Of a stretch of 13,564 nucleotides of DNA, positions 1 to 8,000 are shown piece by piece. The position numbers and the translations under genes were made by a program. Position 1 is the stretch's first letter. Each line of letters begins with the position of its first letter. The notes below the pieces were generated by a model, which was not told the origin of the DNA, did not search any database, and saw nothing but the letters and a program-made list of their open reading frames with translations. Source of the stretch: Balneolaceae bacterium (GTDB taxonomy: Bacteria > Bacteroidota > Rhodothermia > Balneolales > Balneolaceae); assembly GCA_007123985.1 (NCBI GenBank), contig SLGA01000209.1, forward strand, positions 1 through 13,564. The letters run 5' to 3'.

Positions 1-2
1 AA

Positions 3-569
3 ATTGCCGCTTTCGACTACGGAATTAAACAGAATATCATCAATAACTTTGTGAATAGAGGCTGTACGCTGCGTGTTTTCCCCGCAGAAGCCGAACTTGA
101 AGATGTAAAAAAATGGAATGCAGACGGTTATTTTTTCAGTAACGGTCCGGGAGATCCTAACGCTTCTTCTACCTACGGCCTGCCGATGGTTAATTATGCT
201 AAGCAAACCGGCAAGCCGCTTTTTGGTATCTGCCTTGGGCACCAGCTTATGGCTTTATCAGAGGATATTCCTATCAAAAAAATGTTTGTTGGCCATCGCG
301 GTGCTAACCAACCTGTGAAAAATATGGAGACAGGCCTGGTAGAAATTACAACACAGAATCACGGGTTTGCTGTGGATGAAAAAGAGATCGATACATCGAA
401 AGTAGATGTAACCCACATCAACCTGAACGACAAAACCATTGAAGGCCTCAAGTTCAAAAACTTTAAAGGGATGTCGGTTCAGTATCATCCGGAAGCATCG
501 CCCGGCCCGCACGACTCCTCATATCTGTTCGATCAGTTTTTAGAAATGATTAAAGAAGCCGCTCAGTAG
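3..569 (+). CDS. carA: Carbamoyl-phosphate synthase small (glutaminase) subunit, 5' end outside window
   Basis: This is the class I glutamine amidotransferase subunit. It hydrolyses glutamine and passes ammonia to CarB for carbamoyl phosphate synthesis, which feeds arginine and pyrimidine pathways in the cytoplasm. The reading frame is open from the window edge: the codons before the GTG at position 51 read AAFDYGIKQNIINNF, a typical start of the CarA amidotransferase domain, so that GTG is internal and not the start. The nucleophile motif GICLGHQ has its Cys codon at 231-233. The catalytic His (486-488) and Glu (492-494) lie in the YHPEASPGP motif. About 189 codons are visible, so the N-terminal CarA-specific domain and part of the linker are missing only because the window cuts the gene. 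It ends with TAG 48 bases before carB, in the common carAB order. Family assignment is very secure. Confidence 0.96.
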   Translation: MAAFDYGIKQNIINNFVNRGCTLRVFPAEAELEDVKKWNADGYFFSNGPGDPNASSTYGLPMVNYAKQTGKPLFGICLGHQLMALSEDIPIKKMFVGHRGANQPVKNMETGLVEITTQNHGFAVDEKEIDTSKVDVTHINLNDKTIEGLKFKNFKGMSVQYHPEASPGPHDSSYLFDQFLEMIKEAAQ

Positions 570-617
570 CAACAAAATCCTGAAACTCAGAAATTTTCAC
601 TCAAAATAAAACGATAA

Positions 618-3446
618 ATGCCACGCCGTACAGACATCAGTAAAATTCTTATTATCGGTTCAGGTCCCATTGTTATTGGCCAGGCCTGCGAGTTCGACTA
701 CTCCGGAACACAAGCCTGCCGTTCACTGAAAGAGGAAGGTTTTGAAGTTGTCCTGATTAATTCGAACCCGGCAACAATCATGACCGATCCCATGATGGCT
801 GATGCCATCTACCTCAAGCCACTTACCACGCAATCCATCAAAGAGATTGTAGAGATTGAAAAACCTGATGCTGTTCTACCTACCATGGGCGGCCAAACAG
901 CACTAAACCTTGCACGCGATTTGCAGCATGAAGGGTTCTGGCTGGAAAAAGATATTAAAATTATAGGCGTGAATATGGATGCGGTTGACATCACGGAAGA
1001 CCGCCAGCTTTTCCGTGATTTGATGGAGAGTATAGGAATAGAACAGTGCCGCAGCCGAACGGCAAATTCACTACTTGATGCCAAAGAAATTGTTGAAGAA
1101 CTTGGTGGCCTGCCAATTGTTATACGGCCTTCATTTACACTTGGCGGAACCGGTGGTGGAATTGTTTGGAATGAAGATGAATTTGAGCGAAAAGTACTCA
1201 GAGGCTTGGAGTTGAGCCCTGTTCACCAGGTTCTTATTGAGGAGAGTATTTTTGGATGGAAAGAATTTGAGCTTGAACTGCTTCGCGATAAGAATGATAA
1301 TGTTGTGATTGTCTGTCCCATCGAAAACCTCGACCCCATGGGAGTACACACGGGAGATTCTGTAACCGTAGCACCAACACAAACTCTCACGGATAAACAG
1401 TATCAATTACTGAGAGATGCAGCCATAAAAATGATGCGCTCTATCGGCGATTTTGCGGGTGGTTGTAATGTACAGTTTGCGATGGAACCCGGCAGCGACC
1501 GCCTTGTGGCCATCGAAATTAATCCGCGGGTAAGCCGGTCTTCTGCCCTTGCATCGAAAGCCACCGGTTACCCCATAGCAAAAATTGCTACAAAACTGGC
1601 TGTTGGCTACACACTTGATGAGCTTCCAAACCCTATCACGCAGGTATCATCTGCCTGCTTTGAGCCCTCCATCGACTATGTGGTAGTGAAAATACCACGG
1701 TTTAATTTCGATAAATTTTCCGGTGTAGATGAGGAGCTTACCACTCAGATGAAGGCTGTGGGTGAGGTGATGTCCATCGGGCGAACATTTCCTGAGGCGA
1801 TGAATAAAGCGTGGCAATCGCTCGAGATCGGGCGAAGCGGCCTGGGTGCTGATGGTTACAGTGAACCCGACAGAAAAACGGTGCGCGAACGGCTTTTGAA
1901 ACCCTACTGGGACCGTACCCTTCAAATCAGAAATGCATTTAAGTTTGGAGCATCGGTTGAGGAAATTGCTGACATTACAAAAGTAGATCCCTGGTTTCTC
2001 CAGCAAATCCGCTATATGGTAAGCCTCGAAAACCGAACCGAAGGCCAGTCACTGCATGATATTTCTAAAGAAGATTTGTATGAAGTTAAAAGAGCCGGTT
2101 TTTCTGATGTGCAGATTGCATGGCTGCTGAGCAAATCCGGAGAAAAAATTACCGAGCAACAGGTTCGAGACAGGCGCCTTAGCCTCGGCTTGAAACCAAG
2201 TTTCAAACTGGTTGACACCTGCGCAGCGGAGTTTCCTGCCGAAACACCTTACTACTACTCATCTTACGAAAGTGAAAATGAAAGTATCGTAACCGATCGC
2301 AAAAAAGTAATGATTCTCGGCAGCGGACCCAACCGAATTGGCCAGGGGATTGAATTCGACTACTCATGTGTGCATGCCGTACTCGCAGCACAGGAGATGG
2401 GTTATGAAGCGATCATGGTTAATTGTAATCCTGAAACGGTATCCACCGATTTCGATATTGCCGATAAACTCTACTTTGAGCCGGTATTTTGGGAGCGAGT
2501 ACTCGATATTTTTGAGCACGAAAAGCCCGATGGAGTTATTCTGCAGGTAGGCGGCCAAACGGCTCTTAAACTTGGCAAAAAGTTTGTAGAAGCCGGAATA
2601 AAAATCTTTGGAACAGAATTCGAAAGAATCGATCTGGCCGAAGATCGTGGCGAGTTTTCTAAACTGCTTAAACGCCTTCATATCCCATTCCCCGATTACG
2701 GAACTGCCCGAAATGCAGACGACGCAGTAGCCATTGCCGGAAAAGTTGGTTATCCCGTGCTTATCCGCCCAAGCTATGTTTTAGGTGGCCAGGGAATGCG
2801 CATCGCCGTGAAAGAAGAGGAACTGCGCCGGTATGTTGAAAAAATTCTGCAAACACATCCAGAAAACGATTTTCTAATCGACAAGTACCTCGACAAGGCC
2901 ATTGAAGTGGATGTAGATTCTGTTTTTGACGGAGAACAGCTGCACATTGCGGGAATAATGCAGCATATAGAACCTGCAGGTGTGCATTCGGGCGACTCCA
3001 CCGCCGTAATCCCTCCGTATTCTCTGAGTAAACTGGTGATTGAAACCATAGAAACTTATCAGTATAGAATTGCAAAAGAGATGGGAATTGTGGGCTTTCT
3101 GAATGTTCAGTACGCCGTAAAAAATGAAGAGGTGTATGTGCTTGAAGCCAATCCGCGATCAACCCGAACCATTCCGTTTCTTGCAAAAGCGACAGAACGA
3201 CCCGAGGCAAAAATCGGGGTTAAAGTAATGCTTGGTGCAAAACTCACGGAGTTTGATCTCGAATCAAAACTGAAGAACTGGGCCATCAAAGAGCCGGTGT
3301 TCCCGTTTGATAAATTCCCTGAAGTGAAAAAAGAGCTTGGCCCTGAAATGAAATCAACAGGAGAAAGTATCTATTTCATGGAAAATTTCAATGACGAGCA
3401 CTTCAGAAAGCCCTATGAATTTAAGAATCTCTACCTGAGTAAATAG
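618..3446 (+). CDS. carB: Carbamoyl-phosphate synthase large subunit, short form without the C-terminal MGS-like domain
   Basis: This is the synthetase subunit, which uses two ATP, bicarbonate and ammonia from CarA to make carbamoyl phosphate. It has 942 residues and starts MPRRTDIS, as CarB proteins usually do. The first ATP-grasp half (about 1-400) shows IIGSGPIVIGQACEFDYSG, GGQTALN, RPSFTLGGTGGG, GVHTGDSVTVAP and EINPRVSRSSALASKATG. A helical oligomerisation region follows (about 400-555). The second half (about 560-930) shows ILGSGPNRIGQGIEFDYS, NCNPETVSTDFD, RPSYVLGGQGM, GVHSGDSTAVIPP and EANPRSTRT. The protein stops about 22 residues after GPEMKSTGES. The roughly 1073-residue E. coli enzyme continues there into a domain of about 130 residues that binds UMP and ornithine. 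Both synthetase halves look intact, so activity is expected, but allosteric control must differ. No Shine-Dalgarno sequence is obvious. It is probably cotranscribed with carA. Confidence 0.97.
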   Translation: MPRRTDISKILIIGSGPIVIGQACEFDYSGTQACRSLKEEGFEVVLINSNPATIMTDPMMADAIYLKPLTTQSIKEIVEIEKPDAVLPTMGGQTALNLARDLQHEGFWLEKDIKIIGVNMDAVDITEDRQLFRDLMESIGIEQCRSRTANSLLDAKEIVEELGGLPIVIRPSFTLGGTGGGIVWNEDEFERKVLRGLELSPVHQVLIEESIFGWKEFELELLRDKNDNVVIVCPIENLDPMGVHTGDSVTVAPTQTLTDKQYQLLRDAAIKMMRSIGDFAGGCNVQFAMEPGSDRLVAIEINPRVSRSSALASKATGYPIAKIATKLAVGYTLDELPNPITQVSSACFEPSIDYVVVKIPRFNFDKFSGVDEELTTQMKAVGEVMSIGRTFPEAMNKAWQSLEIGRSGLGADGYSEPDRKTVRERLLKPYWDRTLQIRNAFKFGASVEEIADITKVDPWFLQQIRYMVSLENRTEGQSLHDISKEDLYEVKRAGFSDVQIAWLLSKSGEKITEQQVRDRRLSLGLKPSFKLVDTCAAEFPAETPYYYSSYESENESIVTDRKKVMILGSGPNRIGQGIEFDYSCVHAVLAAQEMGYEAIMVNCNPETVSTDFDIADKLYFEPVFWERVLDIFEHEKPDGVILQVGGQTALKLGKKFVEAGIKIFGTEFERIDLAEDRGEFSKLLKRLHIPFPDYGTARNADDAVAIAGKVGYPVLIRPSYVLGGQGMRIAVKEEELRRYVEKILQTHPENDFLIDKYLDKAIEVDVDSVFDGEQLHIAGIMQHIEPAGVHSGDSTAVIPPYSLSKLVIETIETYQYRIAKEMGIVGFLNVQYAVKNEEVYVLEANPRSTRTIPFLAKATERPEAKIGVKVMLGAKLTEFDLESKLKNWAIKEPVFPFDKFPEVKKELGPEMKSTGESIYFMENFNDEHFRKPYEFKNLYLSK

Positions 3447-3484
3447 AGATTTTATTCTCTTTTGATGTAAACAAACCAAATAAA

Positions 3485-3517
3485 AAAATGGCACAAGGAT
3501 ACCTCTTATGCCATTTT
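3485..3517. terminator. Probable bidirectional terminator hairpin between convergent genes
   Basis: The nine-base arms AAAATGGCA (3485-3493) and TGCCATTTT (3509-3517) are perfect inverted repeats around a 15-base loop. An A-run precedes the hairpin and a T-rich stretch follows it, so it can serve as an intrinsic terminator in either direction. It lies 39 bases past the carB stop and 92 bases past the stop of the convergent gene at 3609-4079, which suits both transcripts. The A/T-rich stem makes it only moderately stable. The rest of the 3447-3608 gap shows no gene. Confidence 0.6.
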
Positions 3518-3608
3518 ATTAAAATCTAAACTCTGTTTTAATCTTCAGATGCAGGATGATCACATTCAGAGTAACCTGCCTAATCCTTTCATTTTAAATT
3601 CGCTCTCA

Positions 3609-4079
3609 TTACATCGTTGGGGAGAACGGCACAGAAGAGTGATGAAGCGTAATTTTAAGGCTGCCATTTGATGCCTTCATGTATCCGAATGAGTACTCCA
3701 CTTTTTTTACGGCACCGGTTCCGGTTTCCGTGAAAAAGTAGTTGCCCATTGCAAGTGCGGTGTGATCATCCAGCACAATATCGGCATTTTCGAATCGCAC
3801 GGCAGACCATGGCTGCAGAGCAAAACCCGAATCCTCCGGGTAATCTGTATTTCCTCCAATAAAGTAGGATATGGCTGCCTCTCTTGTTAAACGAAACTGC
3901 TTTTCTGCTGCTCTTGTGGGTTTAAAAAGTACAGGGCCTTTATCAAATGCGTAAAGGGTATCAATTTTTTCTGCCGTTGCTTTTTCACAAGCATCCCGGT
4001 TATCCTTTAGTTTTCCGATTTCAACAATGGTTTCGCCCCAGATTTTTTGGGCATTTAGTACTTCGTCTTTCGTTATCAT
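3609..4079 (-). CDS. Small cytoplasmic protein of probable NTF2/SnoaL-like fold, function unknown
   Basis: This is a 156-residue protein without signal peptide or membrane segment. I recognise the pattern but not a function. An N-terminal helical stretch (EVLNAQKIWGETIVEIG) is followed by DTLYAFDKGPVLFKPT (40-55), SYFIGG (71-76), RFENADIVLDDHTALAMGNYFF (split here as residues 95-116) and a C-terminal SLKITLHHSSVPFSP (140-154). This resembles a family of small proteins that I recall being labelled phosphoribosyl-AMP cyclohydrolase in databases. No HisI zinc-binding cysteine pattern is present (the only Cys is residue 31), so that name would be wrong. The fold is more likely the cone-shaped NTF2-like type related to the CaMKII association domain. 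It is the last gene of the minus-strand cluster, 18 bases after the metalloprotease gene, and so probably cotranscribed. The fold is an inference from memory and the ligand is unknown. Confidence 0.6.
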   Translation of the reverse strand: MITKDEVLNAQKIWGETIVEIGKLKDNRDACEKATAEKIDTLYAFDKGPVLFKPTRAAEKQFRLTREAAISYFIGGNTDYPEDSGFALQPWSAVRFENADIVLDDHTALAMGNYFFTETGTGAVKKVEYSFGYMKASNGSLKITLHHSSVPFSPTM

Positions 4080-4097
4080 GGTCTGTTTTTATGTTAG

Positions 4098-5045
4098 TTA
4101 TTGAATGGTATTGGTACCGCAAATATCAAATAGAGCAGCCCGATCTTCGGCTGATAGTTTTATATTCACCACATCCTGATTTCCCATCAAATGATACATC
4201 ACTGAAGCGGGATTATCAACATGATCAATACCCAGTGCATGGCCTGTTTCATGTGCCAGAACCAGTTTCAATTCCCGTAATCCATTAAAATGAAACACAT
4301 TGATTCTGCTTTGATTGCCCTGCCATTCGAACGAGCCCTGCGTAAAACGGCGAGTACCGGAAAATGAACGGTTATACTCTTCAATAGCACGGTTTTTTTC
4401 GGCAATTCTTGCATTTACATGTTCAAGCTGCCGGTTCAGTTCGTCCGCTTCCGAACTCAAAAGAATTTGTCTTCGGTCCAACTCACGTGTTCTGTTTTCA
4501 ATTTGATTTTGTCTCTGCTCAAGCTGCCTGACCTGGGAGTCGCGAAATCCGCCCTGCTCATTAATTTGCCGAACCCAATTATTCAGCACATTCAGATCTG
4601 TTTGCAGTGCACGTGCATCCATGTTGTAATTATCCAGCCGGTCATCATAGCGATCCTGCGCTCGGTTATATTCCCGTTCAAGGACACTCAGTTCCAGTCT
4701 CATCGATTCTATTCTGTCATTCAACTGCCTCTCCATTGTACTGCGTGCCTGATCATCTGAGTAAATGAGATGTACCGGAATGCGCCCGTCTGCAGAAAAT
4801 TGTACAAGTTCTTTTCCCGCAACATCTGACCACAACGCAGCAACGTCAATTAAAATTTGTTCAAGTTCCTCAACCGTTATGGTATATCGATTGTCTATTT
4901 CTCCCACGGAAAGCGTAAGTGGTTCGCTGCAGGGTTCCGGTTGCTCCGCAGTTAGAACAGAGCCATTGCCTGAAAGTGCCAGATAGATACCACCGACAAC
5001 GAGCACACCAAAGAAAAAGATGATTTTTGAAATACCTGAATTCAT
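4098..5045 (-). CDS. Membrane-anchored matrixin-like (metzincin) zinc metalloprotease with coiled-coil insertion
   Basis: This 315-residue protein carries the full metzincin zinc signature HETGHALGIDH. Zinc ligands would be His265, His269 and His275, with Glu266 as catalytic base, followed by a Met-turn SVMY (Met283). An N-terminal hydrophobic segment (about 8-24) is an uncleaved anchor or signal peptide, placing the rest in the periplasm. The only two cysteines, Cys39 and Cys309, could form a disulfide, which fits an extracytoplasmic site. Residues 61-95 (including AALWSDVAGKEL and GRIPVHLIY) look like the first helix and strands of a matrixin catalytic domain. Residues about 105-227 are a charged, Gln/Asn/Arg/Glu-rich coiled coil, and the catalytic fold resumes at RRFTQGSFEW. 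The gene lies 27 bases after tamB and 18 bases before the next gene, so it is probably in the same operon. Its substrate is unknown. Confidence 0.85.
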   Translation of the reverse strand: MNSGISKIIFFFGVLVVGGIYLALSGNGSVLTAEQPEPCSEPLTLSVGEIDNRYTITVEELEQILIDVAALWSDVAGKELVQFSADGRIPVHLIYSDDQARSTMERQLNDRIESMRLELSVLEREYNRAQDRYDDRLDNYNMDARALQTDLNVLNNWVRQINEQGGFRDSQVRQLEQRQNQIENRTRELDRRQILLSSEADELNRQLEHVNARIAEKNRAIEEYNRSFSGTRRFTQGSFEWQGNQSRINVFHFNGLRELKLVLAHETGHALGIDHVDNPASVMYHLMGNQDVVNIKLSAEDRAALFDICGTNTIQ

Positions 5046-5072
5046 GGGAACAGGTTTGCTAAATCGTGTTTT

Positions 5073-8000
5073 TTAATAATCAAGCCGCCATCGAAGATCC
5101 ACACCTTCTCGTGAATCGTCGCCCTGAGTAATAATCAGTTCAAGATTTTCCCGGAGCAGATATTCAAGCATGAAAAGTGTCTTCGGGCGGGAAGATCCAA
5201 CCTCATTTAATATCGCAAAAAATGTTTTCTCGTTTAAGTACCAGCCGGTTTTTATCGATGTGGTGTTGTTTGAACCTGATCGGGTGTTATCAATTTGAAC
5301 TACATCAATTCCAAGGCGTTGGGATGCAAGCATTTCAACTCTGTCCAGTAATACTTCGAGTGCAAAGTCGGCTGCTGTAGGGCTGCTACCGCTACCGGCA
5401 ACAACCTGCTCCCACGATTCAAGTTCATAAAACGGTTTGCCGAACAGGGTATAACTTATGATATCCTGAAGCTCAAGAGCCGGTTCACTGTCAAACCGGA
5501 AATCGGGATCTTGCAGCGTACCGTCGATAATATAAAAGATGTTCACACCAGCGGCTTGCGGAGGTGAATATCGGGTAGTGATGTTTAACTGAGGATCATC
5601 AATAGGCCCGAAAAAGCCAACTATTGCTTCATCCAGTTCAAAGTTTTTACCAAGGGGCCGTACAAATCCCCGCAGCCCCTCCAGGGTTCCGAACATCTGC
5701 AGTTCTTCGTTCTTTTCTTTCAACAGATCTAACTCACCGCCAAGAGCAAATTCCATATCGAGGTACTGCCTGCTTCTGATGATGAAATTTCGACCGAAAT
5801 TCACATTCATCTCCATAGCCAGTGATTCGTAAAACTCAAAAGGTTCGGGCTCATCTTCATCTTCAAGCACCACATCTTCGACAGCTCTGTCGCCAAAATT
5901 CTGTAAATTTACCAGGCCATTCAAAAACGTAATATCACCCCGCAGAACCGGATTTTCTGCAGAACCTGTGAGGTTTGCCGTTGCATTAAGCAGTGCATTA
6001 TACTCGGGTGTATTCACTGCTCTAAACTGATTTGCCGTCATATTTATGTTGATGGATGATGGCACCAGGCTCTCAATTCCAATACTTCCAGTTGCACGAA
6101 GCCTTCCGGGCCCGCTTCTCATAGTAAATTGCTGCAGTTCAATCCGATCGGGCTCAAATCGAATGCTTGATGCAATTTCTGTTAGGGTAATACCGGCGGG
6201 CATAACTCTCATGGAGGCTCCGGTAAGGGTCAGCTGTCCTCCGGGCTCCAGATTGGATATGATACCTGTCAGGGATAACTCACCTTCCAGACGGCCGGAT
6301 ATCTGGCGAACCAGATCGCGATCCACATAACTGTTAAACAGCGCCAGATCAAAATTGTTGGTTTTCAGATTTACTTCCACGCTGTCATCATCGGCAGGGA
6401 GTAAAATTTCAGCCTGTTTCAAATCAACCAGAAGAGGCAGGTTTGCGTTAAAATCCAGTATTTGAACCTGATCTTTTACAATCTTTCCGTTAAACCCAAT
6501 TGTCTCATCATCATGAAGATAAGATATATCAACCCCAACGGTATCCACCCGAATGCCCGAAAAAAGCCCGTTGTTTATTTTGAGATTACCATTCAGCTCC
6601 GGGTTACCCGCAGTTCCACTTAAATCTACAGCTGCAGAAATATTACCCTCGGTCTGCTCCGGACCCCCATCCGGCAAAAAGGAGAGCCAGTAAAGCAGAT
6701 CGGTCTCGTTCAGGTTGAACGAGCCGGAGATTTCCCGTTCAAAAAACTGTTCATCAAATGTAAGTGGGTCACCCGGCAAAAATGGTACCTGCAAGTTTGT
6801 GGAAAAAAGCTTAGTACTTTCAACCCACCCCCCGGCTTCAGCAAATAGCCACTCATCAGCAATGGATGCATCAAAACGGAGAGAATCCATGCTTCCTTCC
6901 TCGTAAACAAAATCTCTCAAGAGGCCTGTTGCTTTCACTTCCAGTTCCTCCGGAGAGTTCTTTACCTCAATATTTCCGGACAAAAACCCTCTGAAGAAAC
7001 TCTGTTCCATAACCGTTTCCTGCAGTTCACCCAGATTCAGGTTTCCGGCATCAAGGCCAATATGCTGGCGAAGCGAATCAAGATGAGGCACCCATAGAGT
7101 GAGATATGAATCCTCATCTACCGTTTTTATTGTGAGAGTATCAACCCGCAGAATATTGTCTGAATAGACAACATCAAACGGATTTTCAAGCTGTAAGTTT
7201 CTCTGCCGGGTTCTGAACTCGAGGGATGACGTGCGGAGCATTGTCTGCAGCGAGTCAAGCCGAAAGCTACCGCTCTGTGATATGGAGCTACTGTTATCAT
7301 TTGATATATATAGACTTAAATCACCAAACGTCTCTTGTTCGCTGATGGTTGTGTACGTTTGAAATTGCACATCCTGTACTCCGGTTTCCATCACCATGGG
7401 TTTAAAAATATGCAGATTTGCATCAATTTCAGGTTCATCTGTGATGAATGCTTGTACCCTTACTGTAATTCTATCGGCTGTAAACAGAGTATCAAGCAGA
7501 ATGTTTTCCAGTTCGGCATCACCGTTGAATTCCAGAATATCGGAATCATTCCGGGCCAGACGCCCCTGAATTCCTCCCTGCACATCAAGATTTTCGAAGC
7601 CAAGAATAACTGCAAACGGCGAAATGTCTTTTACTGTGAGGTTAAAATCGAGGCGATTATTGCTGTTGGTAAACTCGGTTATATGCTGATAAAGAGAAAA
7701 CCCGGCGTCTGCAATTGGACTTTCCATCAAGCCGTTTTCAATCGTTATAAATTGATCCCGGATCTGTAAATCTGCCTGAAACGTTTCTATCTCTTCACCA
7801 TTCACCACACTTGAATCGAGTTTTGCTGTGGCCAACAGCCACAGATTTTCTAAGTCCGATGATCTGCCCTCACCAATCAGCGAACCGTTAATGTAGGTTG
7901 GCAGGTCTTCCAAACCGGTAATTTCTGCCACATTAAACTCTCTTAAAAAAAGAGAAAAACTGTAAGATGGATCTTGCATCCAGCTTTGGGCTGATATGAT

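Noticed and set aside
2761..3210. A long open frame (149 codons) on the minus strand inside carB, and similar antisense frames elsewhere in carB, tamA and tamB.
   Set aside because: They lie opposite highly conserved coding sequence, show no recognisable domain, and have skewed compositions typical of shadow frames.
3551..3579. A second inverted repeat (GCAGG at 3551-3555, CCTGC at 3575-3579) in the convergent gap, possibly a terminator for the minus-strand cluster.
   Set aside because: The arms are only five bases around a 19-base loop, with no T-run after it on the minus strand. The hairpin at 3485-3517 is a better candidate for both directions.
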